Source: Salipaludibacillus neizhouensis (GTDB lineage: Bacteria; Bacillota; Bacilli; Bacillales; Salisediminibacteriaceae). Taken from it: a stretch of 64,000 nucleotides of DNA. The stretch covers positions 40,620-104,619 of the forward strand of contig NZ_KZ614148.1 of the NCBI RefSeq assembly GCF_002886185.1, in the 5' to 3' direction. Position 1 is the first letter of the stretch, and every line of letters begins with the position of its first letter. The position numbers were made by a program, and so were the translations under genes. The notes beneath the pieces are model-generated. The model was not told where the DNA came from and did no database searches. It was given only the letters and a program-made list of their open reading frames with translations. Positions 55,654 to 64,000 of this stretch are shown in pieces.

Positions 55654-56988
55654 ATGCGCAGTTATCTCATTTTATCCATGTGTATCTTGTTTCTCATCCA
55701 ATATTTTGCAAATATTGAATGGTTAGGATACTTGGTTGTCATCATGGCTATTTTATCATTTTTGGCAAGCGTATCCATTTCAACAGGCTGCTTTCCAAGA
55801 ATAATAGGAATAACTATGATGGTAACCGGGATGATTTTAGAACTAAATAAAGGCGCAGGTTTTGAAGGAATAAGTCAAGGACTGCTATTAATTTTACCAT
55901 TAATATGCCTTGTCACTCTGGCCCCACTTCTTTCACTTCCACTAAAACTAGGTGGATATTTTGATGCCGTTGATGCCTTACTGCGTAATTTATTACATCA
56001 TCCTAGACAGTTATTTGCTGGTATTACTACAAGTTTATTTATATTAAGTCCAATATTAAGCTTAGGTTCTGTCCGGATTATAAGTGAATTTCTTACCGAT
56101 ATTAAACTTCCTTCTGCAATGTCCGTAAAGGGTTATATGATCGGGTTTTCAACTGCAATCATGTGGTCACCATATTTCGCTTCTGTTTCTCTGGTGCTTT
56201 ACTACTTAGAGATGCCTGTTGGGAAATATATTTTGTATGGGATCGGTTTATCCTTTCTTTCTTTAATAGTTGGAAACATTCTTTTTGCTTTTTGGGAACG
56301 TAATCATCCTTTGAGTAAAAGTTATGATCCGAAAATTCCGCTAAATAAAAAACATCGTTTTAAACTGTTCCAACTAGGCTTTTTTGTCATAGTCTTGATG
56401 ACAACATCCTTAACGATCGAATACGTCACAAAGTGGTCGATGATTGTGATAGTTAGTTTAATTTCTCTTTCGTTACCGATCATATGGGGAACAATAGCGA
56501 ATGGATGGCACAGGCTAAGTACACTGCTAAAAGTATATCGTGATCAATCTGTCATGTTGATGAACAACGAAATCATGCTTTTCACAAGTGCAGGATTATT
56601 AGCTCATGCTATCCAGGGAACAGGCTTTGCAAATGCATTAAGTGAGTTTTTAACGATTTTAGCTAATCGATCGTTCCTATTGTTTGCCATAGCTGTGATG
56701 GTAATCGTGTTATCTATAACCTATGTGGGGATACATCAAATCGCCGTAGTTGCTGCGCTAGCTATGCAATTAAATCCAGAAGAATTAGGTATAACTACCT
56801 TAGCATTGGCGATGTTGCTTCTGTTAGCATGGTCAATTTCTTCAACCTTAAGTCCATTTTCGGGTTTAAATTTAATGGTCAGTCGGATTGTAGGCATCTC
56901 TGGTGTTCAAACCGGACTTAGAGCTAACGGCCTACATTTATCTATTCTGACTTTTCTAGGAATTAGTATAATTATGTTTATTAAATAG
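55654..56988 (+). CDS. Multi-pass permease of unknown type in the galactarate operon
   Basis: The 444-residue protein is almost entirely hydrophobic, with about twelve membrane segments in two halves. Notable stretches are ITTSLFILSPILSLGSVRII, STAIMWSPYFASVSLVLYY and the second-half SSTLSPFSGLNLMVSRIVG. The paired SP-containing loops recall ion-transporter (IT) superfamily carriers, but I cannot place it in a family. Its position just after garD suggests transport of galactarate or a pathway product. It shares garD's transcript and ends at a strong two-way terminator. Confidence 0.7.
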   Translation: MRSYLILSMCILFLIQYFANIEWLGYLVVIMAILSFLASVSISTGCFPRIIGITMMVTGMILELNKGAGFEGISQGLLLILPLICLVTLAPLLSLPLKLGGYFDAVDALLRNLLHHPRQLFAGITTSLFILSPILSLGSVRIISEFLTDIKLPSAMSVKGYMIGFSTAIMWSPYFASVSLVLYYLEMPVGKYILYGIGLSFLSLIVGNILFAFWERNHPLSKSYDPKIPLNKKHRFKLFQLGFFVIVLMTTSLTIEYVTKWSMIVIVSLISLSLPIIWGTIANGWHRLSTLLKVYRDQSVMLMNNEIMLFTSAGLLAHAIQGTGFANALSEFLTILANRSFLLFAIAVMVIVLSITYVGIHQIAVVAALAMQLNPEELGITTLALAMLLLLAWSISSTLSPFSGLNLMVSRIVGISGVQTGLRANGLHLSILTFLGISIIMFIK

Positions 56989-57012
56989 TCTGTAAGCTTA
57001 GCACCGCTCATT

Positions 57013-57055
57013 AAAAAGGATCATACCAATTGATTAGTTGGTATGATCCTTTTTA
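57013..57055. terminator. Bidirectional terminator closing the sugar-acid island
   Basis: AAAAAGGATCATACCAA pairs with TTGGTATGATCCTTTTT across TTGATTAG, with A and T runs on either side. It separates the permease from mqnE. Confidence 0.93.
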
Positions 57056-57059
57056 ATTG

Positions 57060-58154
57060 TTAGTACCTCTTAATTTCTTTATAAAATGTATCTCTTTCCA
57101 CCGGTTGTTTGTCGGCACCTTTGATCATATGCACCAGTTCTTCTCTAGTCATCCCTTGAGATGTCAAGGCTCCTGCAGAGTGAGAAATTCTTTCTTCGAT
57201 AAGCGTCCCATGAATATCTGAGCTACCAAAGGAAAGAGCCATCTGTGTAAGCTGAGGACCGATATTAATCCAATACGCTTTAATGTGCTGGAAGTTATCA
57301 AGCATTAAGCGGCTAATTGCAATCGTACGAAGGTCGTCATAGGCAGATGTTCGACGTTTAAGACCTGCGTTGACACTTTTAGGTTGCATGGCTAACGGAA
57401 TAAATACCATGAAGCCATTGGTCTTATCTTGAAGCTGTCGTAGTCTGTCCATATGAATAAGACGTTCTTCCTTTGTTTCGATTCCACCGTATAACATTGT
57501 TGCATGTGTTTTTAATCCTAGATCATGAGCAATCTCATGGGCTTCAAGCCATTCATACGTAGAAGCTTTATCTGGGCTCATTTTTGCACGGTAACGCTCT
57601 GTTAAAATTTCAGCTCCGCCACCCGGCAGTGTATCTAATCCAGCGTCAATTAATTTTTCCAGTACTTCTCTCATTGTTAATCCTGCATGACGTGCAAAAA
57701 ATTCGATTTCAGCACCTGTGTATGCTTTTACTGTCACTTGTGGATAATGTTTCTTTAATGCTCTAATTGTGTCTAAATAGTAATCGAAAGGAACTTCGGT
57801 GTTGTGCCCGCCGACAATATGGAATTCTTGGATGTTATCATTCCAGCGATCCGCGACATATTTTAATAATGCCTCTTCGTCCATCGTATATGCGCCTTCT
57901 TCGCCGGGTTTCCGCTTGAATCCACAGAATGCACAGCTAGCTTCACATACATTGGTAGGATTTATATACATGTTTTCAATAAAATAAACGTTTTTGCCGT
58001 TTTTATTTTCGTTCACATAATTTGCTAGTTGAGCAATGCTTAGAATGTCCGTCGTTTCATATAGCTTTAGACCATCCTCAATAGACAGCCTTTCTCCATT
58101 AATAACTTTTTCTTGGATGCCCTTTAAACTTTGATCCAGTAATACTGTACTCAT
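57060..58154 (-). CDS. mqnE: Aminodeoxyfutalosine synthase
   Basis: MqnE is the radical-SAM enzyme that joins SAM-derived adenosine to 3-enolpyruvylbenzoate in the futalosine route to menaquinone. The 364-residue protein has the radical-SAM cluster motif CEASCAFCGF (CxxxCxxC) at about residue 68. It also has FHIVGGHNTEVPFDYY, GLDTLPGGGAEIL and the late AYWINIGPQLTQMALSFGSSDI, which distinguish MqnE from MqnC and CofH. GGTAGGGG precedes the ATG. B. subtilis uses the classical men pathway, so this gene marks a difference in the lineage. No other mqn gene is in the window. Confidence 0.9.
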   Translation of the reverse strand: MSTVLLDQSLKGIQEKVINGERLSIEDGLKLYETTDILSIAQLANYVNENKNGKNVYFIENMYINPTNVCEASCAFCGFKRKPGEEGAYTMDEEALLKYVADRWNDNIQEFHIVGGHNTEVPFDYYLDTIRALKKHYPQVTVKAYTGAEIEFFARHAGLTMREVLEKLIDAGLDTLPGGGAEILTERYRAKMSPDKASTYEWLEAHEIAHDLGLKTHATMLYGGIETKEERLIHMDRLRQLQDKTNGFMVFIPLAMQPKSVNAGLKRRTSAYDDLRTIAISRLMLDNFQHIKAYWINIGPQLTQMALSFGSSDIHGTLIEERISHSAGALTSQGMTREELVHMIKGADKQPVERDTFYKEIKRY

Positions 58155-58358
58155 TTTATCCCCTACCTTTTATATGTAGTAATTGTTATTGTTATTGTCA
58201 TTTCGGTTCACGAAACTCTCTTCCATCTTACCATCAATTTGCCAAGTGTGCCAAACAGTACTACCCAATCTAGGCAGGATATTCGAACAGGATTCTTGAT
58301 GATAGGAGAATTAATCGTTATAATTAGAATTAGAAACAAACAGGTAGGAGGGAATTTA

Positions 58359-58709
58359 ATGTTAAACATAACTGAATCAGCAGTAAGTCAAGTGAAAGCG
58401 ATGATGGAAGCAGAAGAGAGTGCTAAATTTCTTCGCGTAGGTGTTCAAGGTGGAGGCTGTAGCGGTCTTTCTTATGGTATGGGATTTGATACAGAAGCTG
58501 GTGAAGACGACACAACCTTTGAAACAGATGGTATACAAGTATTAGTTGATAAAGAAAGTCTCTCCATGCTTGAAGGTGTAAAAATAGATTACAAACAAAA
58601 TATGATGGGCGGCGGCTTTACATTGGATAATCCGAATGCGATTGCCTCATGCGGATGTGGTTCTTCTTTCAGAACAGCTAAGAATGCAGGCAAGCCCGAA
58701 AATTGTTAA
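58359..58709 (+). CDS. yutM: A-type Fe-S carrier (SufA/HesB-like) YutM
   Basis: The 116-residue protein is an A-type carrier that delivers Fe-S clusters to enzymes. The three ligand Cys are in GGCSGLSYGM and ASCGCGSSF, and the fold-defining NMMGGGFTLDNPNA precedes them. ATG 58359 follows TAGGAGGG; the open frame from 58239 has no site. It lies beside mqnE, itself an Fe-S enzyme, and near yumC, as yutM does in B. subtilis. Confidence 0.92.
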   Translation: MLNITESAVSQVKAMMEAEESAKFLRVGVQGGGCSGLSYGMGFDTEAGEDDTTFETDGIQVLVDKESLSMLEGVKIDYKQNMMGGGFTLDNPNAIASCGCGSSFRTAKNAGKPENC

Positions 58710-58724
58710 TAACCGCTCATACAC

Positions 58725-58757
58725 AACTAGCCTTTCTATAGAAGGGCTAGTTTTTTA
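58725..58757 (+). terminator. Terminator after yutM
   Basis: AACTAGCC and TTCT pair with GAAG and GGCTAGTT, followed by TTTTTATT. Confidence 0.85.
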
Positions 58758-58772
58758 TTCCTAATTTCTAAT

Positions 58773-58804
58773 AAAAAAGATCAACCTAGAAAATTAGGTT
58801 GATC
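58773..58804 (-). terminator. Terminator after yumC
   Basis: GATCAACCTA pairs with TAGGTTGATC across GAAAAT. On the minus strand the stem is followed by a T run (complement of 58773-58778). Confidence 0.85.
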
Positions 58805-58830
58805 CCATAAGAGTTCAGTTAAATTCATTT

Positions 58831-59826
58831 TTAAAACAAACTAGTACTATGCCCTGCAGTTGCACTTGCTGTAGGGTCGATATAAACTTTTGCTTTATTG
58901 ATAGCTGTTGGTGCTTCTCCAAAACCGGAGGCAATTAACTTTGCTTTACCTTCATATGTGGCAATATCTCCGCAAGCGTAAATACCATCTATGTTTGTTT
59001 CCATACTAGTATTGACCATAATGGCATTCTTTTTCAGTTCAAGACCCCACTCTTTTATAGGACCAAGATTGGAAACAAAGCCATAATTAACAATGAGCGT
59101 ATCAATATCTATTTTATGAGTAGCTTCTCCCTTTGTTTCTTTTAACGTGACAGCAGTAATCTTATCTCCGTCATGATCAAGAGATTCGATCATATAAGGT
59201 GTACTAACGTTGATTTTCTCTGAGCCTCTAAGTTGTTCAACGCTATGCTCATGTGCACGGAACTTATCTCTACGGTGAACGATGGTGATTTCTTTCGCAA
59301 TATCTTCTAACATCAGTGTCCAATCCACAGCAGAATCACCACCTCCTGCTAAAACAACTCGGTCACCGGCAAATTGGTTTAAATCGTTGACAAAGTAATG
59401 AAGATTTTTACCTTCAAACTGCTCGGCACCTTCAACATCAAGTCGTCGGGGTTTAAATGCGCCAACTCCGGCTGTAATAATGATGGTCTTAGAGTAATGC
59501 TCTTCCTTATCCGTAGTTAATTTAAAAACATTATCATCATCCTTTTCTAGTTTTGCAACGGACTGTTCCAAGACTATCGTAGGGTTAAACTGCATGGCTT
59601 GCTCTGTTAAATTGTCCACCAGTTCCTGAGCGCGAATTTTTGGGAAACCAGCTATATCATAAACATATTTTTCGGGATACAGTGCGGATAATTGCCCTCC
59701 CAATTGCGGCATTGCTTCAATAACTTTTACTTTTGCTTGTCGCAGTCCACCGTAGAAGGCAGTAAATAATCCAACAGGACCACCTCCGATAATGGTAATA
59801 TCAAATATTTCTTTTTCTTCAGCCAA
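58831..59826 (-). CDS. yumC: Ferredoxin-NADP+ reductase YumC type
   Basis: The 331-residue flavoprotein is of the thioredoxin-reductase-like FNR type found in Bacillus. It has [18 protein letters not shown] at the N-terminus, [15 protein letters not shown], and the NADPH motif [11 protein letters not shown], but lacks the redox CxxC of thioredoxin reductase. It also has [17 protein letters not shown] near the end. It supplies electrons between NADPH and ferredoxin or flavodoxin. The start is preceded by GATGGAGGTG on the minus strand. Confidence 0.95.
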   Translation of the reverse strand: MAEEKEIFDITIIGGGPVGLFTAFYGGLRQAKVKVIEAMPQLGGQLSALYPEKYVYDIAGFPKIRAQELVDNLTEQAMQFNPTIVLEQSVAKLEKDDDNVFKLTTDKEEHYSKTIIITAGVGAFKPRRLDVEGAEQFEGKNLHYFVNDLNQFAGDRVVLAGGGDSAVDWTLMLEDIAKEITIVHRRDKFRAHEHSVEQLRGSEKINVSTPYMIESLDHDGDKITAVTLKETKGEATHKIDIDTLIVNYGFVSNLGPIKEWGLELKKNAIMVNTSMETNIDGIYACGDIATYEGKAKLIASGFGEAPTAINKAKVYIDPTASATAGHSTSLF

Positions 59827-60063
59827 GACTTACACCTCCATCAAAATTCTTTTGTTATTCACATATGTATTATAGACATTATTATTATAACTTTCAATTT
59901 TTCAGAAGGATCCTATTTTATCTCTAATGAAAGAAATTTTAATTATATGATAAGTTTTCATGTTAAAATGAAGGCGTATCTGGAAATAATGTAAGGTTTT
60001 CTACTAAAAAATCAACAGTATTATTAAAAAGTTCGAAAAATAGTTGAAAAATAGTAAGATAAC

Positions 60064-60138
60064 CCATATGATAATAAGGGATTAAAAACATATTCTCAAT
60101 ACTTATATGATTAACCTCAGGACTTATATGATTGATCC
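60064..60138. promoter_or_regulatory. Phased direct repeats upstream of yumB
   Basis: ACTTATATGATTAACCT (60101-60117) and ACTTATATGATTGATCC (60122-60138) are spaced 21 bp, two helical turns. A partial copy CCATATGATAA lies at 60064-60074, 39 bp earlier. A looser dyad ATCACAAAC / TTTGTTGAT is at 60186-60208. These may be regulator sites in the 470-base gap between yumC and yumB; no gene is present there. Confidence 0.45.
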
Positions 60139-60294
60139 TTCCTAATTTGTCCCTTACATTTTTTATGGATTTGTACGTGAACTATATCACAAACATATTT
60201 TTGTTGATGGTAATAAAACACACGCTTGACATGTAAACTTATTGGGAAAAATGGAGAATAAGAATCAAGAATCAGAATGATTGGAGTGAGTATT

Positions 60295-61503
60295 ATGAAT
60301 AAAAAGCCGAAAATAGTTATATTAGGTGCGGGCTACGGTGGAATTATGACAGCCTCTCGTTTGATAAAGTCAAATACCCAGCAGGATGCAGAAATTACAT
60401 TAGTGAACAAGCATAATTATCACTATCAGACTACGTGGTTGCATGAACCGGCAGCGGGTACACTTCATCACGATAAAACAAGAATGGAAATCAGCAGTGT
60501 GATTGATCTGAAAAAGATTAATTTTATTAAGGACTCTGTGGTAGAAATCAAAAAAGACGAAAAGAAAGTAATCCTAGAAAATGGCGAAGTTGATTACGAC
60601 TATTTAGTTATAGGATTAGGATCTGAGCCAGAAACCTTTGGTATTCCAGGTGTAAACGAAAATTCGTTTGCCATAAGAAGCGTAAACTCTGTTCGATTAC
60701 TTCGTGAACACATTGAATACATGTTTGCTAGCTATAATAAGGAAGATGAAAAACATGAAGACATACTTACGTTTGTAGTTGCAGGAGCAGGTTTTACCGG
60801 GATAGAATTTGTCGGAGAACTTTCAGAGCGTGTACCAGAACTTTGTGAAGAATATGATATTGATCCTAAAAAAGTAAAGATTTATTCCGTGGAAGCTGCA
60901 CCAACTGCTTTACCTGGTTTTGATGAGGAACTTGTTGAATATGCAATGAATGTTCTTGAAAGCCGTGGAGTTGAGTTTAAAATCAATACACCTATTAAAG
61001 AAGTTCAAGACGGAAAAGTACTTCTTAATGACGGAGAGGAAATCAAGTCACAAACCATCGTTTGGACTACTGGGATCCGAGGAAGTTCTATTATTGAAGA
61101 TTCAGGGTTTGAAACGATGCGTGGCCGAGTAAAAGTGGAGAAAGACTTAAGAGCTCCAGGTTATGATAATGTATTTATTATTGGGGACTGTGCATTGATC
61201 ATTAATGAAGAGATTAATCGTCCATATCCTCCTACCGCTCAAATAGCAATCCAACAAGCTTATACCTGTTCTAAGAATCTAAAAGATTTAATCAGTGGAA
61301 AAGAAGAGCTTGATGTGTTCAAACCGGAAATTCAAGGAACGGTGGCTTCTCTTGGTGGTAAGGAAGCGATTGGTCTAGTAGGAGACCGTAAGCTATACGG
61401 AGGTTCTGCATCTGCAATGAAGAAGATAATTGATAATAAGTATCTGTTTCAATTAGGTGGAGTGCCATTGGTGTTGAAAAAAGGAAAGTTTAATTTCTTT
61501 TAA
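60295..61503 (+). CDS. yumB: Type II NADH:quinone dehydrogenase YumB
   Basis: The 402-residue protein is a peripheral membrane flavoprotein oxidising NADH with menaquinone. It has [18 protein letters not shown] for [23 protein letters not shown], typical of Bacillus Ndh/YumB, the NAD motif [16 protein letters not shown], and [13 protein letters not shown] 60295 follows TTGGAGTGAG; the ATG at 60277 lies upstream of that site. The yumC-yumB-yuiA order is as in B. subtilis. A strong terminator follows. Confidence 0.93.
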   Translation: MNKKPKIVILGAGYGGIMTASRLIKSNTQQDAEITLVNKHNYHYQTTWLHEPAAGTLHHDKTRMEISSVIDLKKINFIKDSVVEIKKDEKKVILENGEVDYDYLVIGLGSEPETFGIPGVNENSFAIRSVNSVRLLREHIEYMFASYNKEDEKHEDILTFVVAGAGFTGIEFVGELSERVPELCEEYDIDPKKVKIYSVEAAPTALPGFDEELVEYAMNVLESRGVEFKINTPIKEVQDGKVLLNDGEEIKSQTIVWTTGIRGSSIIEDSGFETMRGRVKVEKDLRAPGYDNVFIIGDCALIINEEINRPYPPTAQIAIQQAYTCSKNLKDLISGKEELDVFKPEIQGTVASLGGKEAIGLVGDRKLYGGSASAMKKIIDNKYLFQLGGVPLVLKKGKFNFF

Positions 61504-61516
61504 ATCGAATATAGGG

Positions 61517-61562
61517 AAAGGGACTGAGAAAGGTGATTTTTACTTTTTCAGTCCCTTTTTTT
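61517..61562 (+). terminator. Terminator after yumB
   Basis: AAAGGGACTGAGAAAG pairs with CTTTTTCAGTCCCTTT, followed by TTTTTAAAA. Confidence 0.92.
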
Positions 61563-61576
61563 AAAAAGAAATACGA

Positions 61577-61727
61577 AAGTCAAAATTAACAGCTTTTTTA
61601 CGCTGTTTACGCCGCTAATAACAAGCGAAATAGTTTGACGCTTCAGTAATATAAAACTTTAATGGATTACATAGATAATCCACAGTATTTCAAGGAAAAC
61701 ACACTAATACAGAAGATGGGAGGTTAT
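61577..61727 (+). repeat. Decayed or interrupted copy of the dispersed element
   Basis: AAAATTAACAGCTTTTTTACG and ACGCCGC (from 61577) recall the left arm. Later, TATTTCAAGGAAAACACAC and AGAAGATGGGAGG recall the core and right arm. About 60 unrelated bases separate the parts, so this may be a copy broken by insertion or drift. Confidence 0.4.
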
Positions 61728-61816
61728 TTTACCACTTGATTTGTAGGATGTTTTTTGATATATTATCAGAAACTTCAGTTAATTGGTGATTAATTAAACA
61801 TCGGAAGGTGACTAAA

Positions 61817-61954
61817 ATGGCATTACATGATAAGAAACTAAATGAGAATGATTGCGAATACTGTACAGGTAAAGGTTATAATCAATTATTATTAGGTGGT
61901 TCGGAGACTTGCGCAGGGTGTCTGGGGTCAGGAAAAAAGCAGCAATCGGCTTAA
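61817..61954 (+). CDS. yuiA: Small zinc-finger-like protein YuiA
   Basis: The 45-residue protein has two CxxC-x-G-x-G units, CEYCTGKGYNQLLLGG and CAGCLGSGK, the pattern of a single DnaJ-type zinc finger. It lies between yumB and yuiB as yuiA does in B. subtilis, where its function is unknown. ATG 61817 follows GGAAGGTG, and a terminator follows at 61991-62021. Confidence 0.85.
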   Translation: MALHDKKLNENDCEYCTGKGYNQLLLGGSETCAGCLGSGKKQQSA

Positions 61955-61990
61955 TGAAAAAGAGAAAATAAATGAGCAAAGGATACACTC

Positions 61991-62021
61991 ACTTCTAGTT
62001 CAGCTGACTAGGAGTTTTTTT
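61991..62021 (+). terminator. Terminator after yuiA
   Basis: ACTTCTAGT pairs with ACTAGGAGT (one T-G pair), followed by TTTTTT. Confidence 0.85.
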
Positions 62022-62105
62022 GCTGTTATTTCAAAGAAACAATAATTGATTTTCTCCTCGATATTAAGTAAACTAAAGTTTGACCTAATGGGGGTGGAAC
62101 AAGTA

Positions 62106-62426
62106 ATGTTGAATTTACCACAATTTATAATTGCAGTATTATTATATTTTATTTTGTTTTTTGGAATTGGTTTTATTTTGAATATGCTTCTTCGTTCAAC
62201 TTGGACGATGGCTATCATTTATCCGATTGTTATTTTCTTTATGGTTGATGACTCAGGAATCTTTAGCTACTTTACAAATGCAGGAGAATCTTTCGCATTA
62301 TTAGGCGATGGTTTATTATCATTAACTGCAATTGATATTATTATATTAACTGCTGGTATGATCGGAGCTTTATTATCAGGTCTTGCAATTAAAATGCTTC
62401 GTAATAGAGGATATCAAATGTTTTAA
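62106..62426 (+). CDS. yuiB: Small membrane protein YuiB
   Basis: The 106-residue protein has three hydrophobic segments, the first two being FIIAVLLYFILFFGIGFIL and WTMAIIYPIVIFFMV. The third is near the C-terminus, followed by the basic end RNRGYQMF. This matches the YuiB family of Bacillus, of unknown function. ATG 62106 follows GGGGGTGG; a longer open frame from 62046 has no site. Confidence 0.82.
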   Translation: MLNLPQFIIAVLLYFILFFGIGFILNMLLRSTWTMAIIYPIVIFFMVDDSGIFSYFTNAGESFALLGDGLLSLTAIDIIILTAGMIGALLSGLAIKMLRNRGYQMF

Positions 62427-62432
62427 GTGAAT

Positions 62433-62480
62433 TGGCATGTCAATTAGTCAACTATGACTATTGGCATGCCTTTTATTTTG
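62433..62480 (+). terminator. Terminator after yuiB
   Basis: GGCATG and TCAATTAGTCA pair with TGACTATTG and CATGCC, followed by TTTTATTTT. Confidence 0.85.
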
Positions 62481-62553
62481 GCTTTTTTCAGATGAATATT
62501 GAATACTCTTCGCATGTTAGGGCAACCTTGATTGATGAGAGGAGTGTCCAAAG

Positions 62554-63207
62554 ATGAATGTATTTCAGAGAACATTAAAAATGATTGCATTATTTGGATT
62601 ATTTATTGGAGCGCTATTATCGACATACATCGGTATTACAAATGTAAGTCTTCTGCAATTAAAAGAATCTGTATCAGATATAGCAGTTATGAAGGATGCA
62701 ACGCGAAAAGAAGAAGTTGAGGAATTACCTAGTGACCCAACCAAGTCAGATGTTAATAACAATGACATGGTAACAGTTATGTCAGAAGCCGGCTATCCAA
62801 AAAAAGAAGTGATTGCAACCGGGTATACAGCTGGTATCGAATCAACAGGGAAATCCGAAGAACACCCTGAATATGGAATAACGTTTTCAGGCGTGAAGGT
62901 AAAGCGTGATCTTTATTCCACTGTTGCTGCGGATCCAGAAGTGTTTCCGATAGGTACTATACTGTTTATACCAGGGTATGGTTACGGAGTAGTAGCGGAT
63001 ACTGGGTCAGCTATTAAAGGAAATATATTGGATTTGTATTATGAGACGGTGGAAGATGTATATAATCTATGGGGGAAAAAATCAGTAGAGGTATTTGTTA
63101 TAGAAGAAGGGGCCGGGCTACTGACTGATGACACGTTAGAGGATTTAAATGAAGCGGAGGAAGTACAGGGATTTAGAGAATTGTATCCAGGAGAAAAAAA
63201 CTCATAA
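62554..63207 (+). CDS. yuiC: 3D-domain protein YuiC (Sps-type cell-wall hydrolase)
   Basis: The 217-residue protein has an N-terminal membrane anchor or signal (about 8-30), a Glu/Asp-rich linker (50-75), and a C-terminal 3D domain. The domain has [13 protein letters not shown], then [21 protein letters not shown] and the Asp-rich [19 protein letters not shown] that names the family. Related proteins are lytic transglycosylases acting on peptidoglycan during resuscitation or stationary phase. Its order with yuiB and yuiD matches B. subtilis. Confidence 0.9.
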   Translation: MNVFQRTLKMIALFGLFIGALLSTYIGITNVSLLQLKESVSDIAVMKDATRKEEVEELPSDPTKSDVNNNDMVTVMSEAGYPKKEVIATGYTAGIESTGKSEEHPEYGITFSGVKVKRDLYSTVAADPEVFPIGTILFIPGYGYGVVADTGSAIKGNILDLYYETVEDVYNLWGKKSVEVFVIEEGAGLLTDDTLEDLNEAEEVQGFRELYPGEKNS

Positions 63208-63240
63208 AAAAATGCTGGGTAATATAGCCAGCATTTTTTT
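63206..63240. terminator. Bidirectional terminator between yuiC and yuiD
   Basis: AAAAAAATGCTGG pairs with CCAGCATTTTTTT across GTAATATAG. It serves both converging genes. Confidence 0.92.
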
Positions 63241-63715
63241 AGTATAGGATTGCATGAGCAGAGAGAGCAATAATTATACCAAGTAATCCACCGAAAAAAA
63301 CTTCTATCGGTTGATGACCTAACAGTTCTTTTAGTTCCTTGCGTTTCTCCTGCTCTTTTTTTTCAGGCCAATTTTTCATTTCTAAGACAATTTTATTGTA
63401 ATCAGTTACGAGTCGGTTAACGACAGTCGCTTGTTCCCCAGCATGGCGACGAACACCAGTGGCATCAAACATAACGATAATCCCAAAGATAGCCGAAAGT
63501 GCAAAGAACGTAGAGTCTAGACCGTACTCCAAGGCAATTGCAGTAGATAAAGCAGTTACAGCTCCAGAGTGTGAACTAGGCATCCCCCCCGTACTAGTAA
63601 ATAATGTCCAATCAAATTTTCTAGATGCAATAAATTGGAGAGGTATTTTGATAAATTGAGCAAATACAATTGTGAAAAGTGCAATCCATAAAGGGAAGTT
63701 TGTTAATATCTCCAT
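63239..63715 (-). CDS. yuiD: Divergent PAP2-family membrane protein YuiD (DUF212)
   Basis: The 158-residue protein has four to five hydrophobic segments and the DUF212 pattern. It starts NFPLWIALFTIVFAQFIKIP, continues TSTGGMPSSHSGAVTALSTA, and has MFDATGVRRHAGEQA and the late ELLGHQPIEVFFGG. The SSH and RRHAG blocks resemble acid phosphatase (PAP2) motifs, and the family is thought to be a divergent phosphatase. The ATG at 63715 follows AGAAAGGAAA on the minus strand. Confidence 0.92.
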   Translation of the reverse strand: MEILTNFPLWIALFTIVFAQFIKIPLQFIASRKFDWTLFTSTGGMPSSHSGAVTALSTAIALEYGLDSTFFALSAIFGIIVMFDATGVRRHAGEQATVVNRLVTDYNKIVLEMKNWPEKKEQEKRKELKELLGHQPIEVFFGGLLGIIIALSAHAILY

Positions 63716-64000
63716 AAAGTATTTATTTCCTTTCTAGACAATGCTTCAAATTTACGACACATATTAAAAAACAATAATTTTAATTATAACATAGGAAGCT
63801 CTAAAGCTTGTTCTGTAACATCGTTATTTCAAATATACTTTTCCCTTTTCACGACTTCTTTAAACGAAGAGAAAGATGGAATAGACCTGGACTTATTATC
63901 ATATTTAAAACCTAAAAAAATCAAAAAAGTCGTTTAATTGTTAAGAAACAGGGTAATTAGTAGTGAATCACAGACTTTGAGTATATTGCTAGTATTGACA
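63716..64000. other. Right-end intergenic stretch, no gene supported
   Basis: A plus-strand frame without an ATG runs to a stop at about 63936 and ends LNEEKDGIDLDLLSYL then KPKKIKKVV. This could be the tail of a decayed gene, but nothing else supports it. In B. subtilis a leucyl aminopeptidase gene follows yuiD, and it is not visible here. Confidence 0.3.

Overview
The window is about 64 kb of low-GC Gram-positive DNA from a spore-forming member of the Bacillaceae. Evidence includes strong AGGAGG-type ribosome sites, frequent TTG/GTG starts, spore genes (two CotF-type coat proteins, YutH, YunB, a YhcN/YlaJ lipoprotein), S-box and L-box riboswitches, a textbook FadR operator, and the SUF operon sufCDSUB. 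Gene order follows the Bacillus subtilis yus-met-suf-yun-yut-yuz-yum-yui backbone. The acidic proteins and NhaC-type carrier would fit a halophilic or alkaliphilic genus, but the genus cannot be fixed from the sequence.

Layout. 0-0.4 kb: right end of an IS3-family insertion sequence. 0.5-4 kb: a 40-bp repeat array, an S-box-controlled homoserine dehydrogenase and a stand-alone secY. 4-12.7 kb: coat genes, the fadNAE beta-oxidation operon behind a FadR box, yusI, gcvH, yusG-like and yusD-like genes. 12.7-16.6 kb: S-box plus metNPQ methionine importer, then yurZ-like. 16.6-17.5 kb: a gene-poor stretch with gene remnants. 17.5-22.9 kb: sufCDSUB. 23-29.9 kb: DUF72 (yunF), TauE/SafE (yunE), yunD, an HD-GYP phosphodiesterase, thyA-dfrA, yunB. 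30-32 kb: lysine riboswitch and NhaC-family carrier. 32-43.7 kb: M23 peptidase, yutC, yutD, DUF3055, glpX, yutE, yutF, a HAD phosphatase, a truncated yutG, yutH, a 2-hydroxyacid dehydrogenase, yutI, yuzD, yutJ, yuzB. 44.4-57 kb: an accessory sugar-acid island. 57-63.7 kb: mqnE, yutM, yumC, yumB, yuiA, yuiB, yuiC, yuiD.

The sugar-acid island is a complete aldarate pathway. GarD and GudD would dehydrate galactarate and glucarate to 5-keto-4-deoxyglucarate, KdgD would convert this to 2,5-dioxopentanoate, and an aldehyde dehydrogenase would give 2-oxoglutarate. A tripartite tricarboxylate-type transporter (TctABC) and a second permease accompany it. A GntR/FadR-type regulator heads the island. 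The motif TTGTCTTACAA lies before the regulator and on the -10 region of two strong promoters, one of which also has a perfect cre-like site downstream. A UxuA-like protein leads the first operon and has no obvious step in the pathway.

The most unusual feature is a family of dispersed intergenic elements of about 110-150 bp, with intact, partial and decayed copies throughout the backbone. They have a long outer stem, a conserved CAAGGGAAACCCACC-like core, a second stem and a terminator-like 3' hairpin ending in TTTTTCTTA. Paired base changes between copies maintain the stems, and three copies end directly on the ribosome-binding site of the next gene. They look like a mobile or regulatory structured-RNA element.
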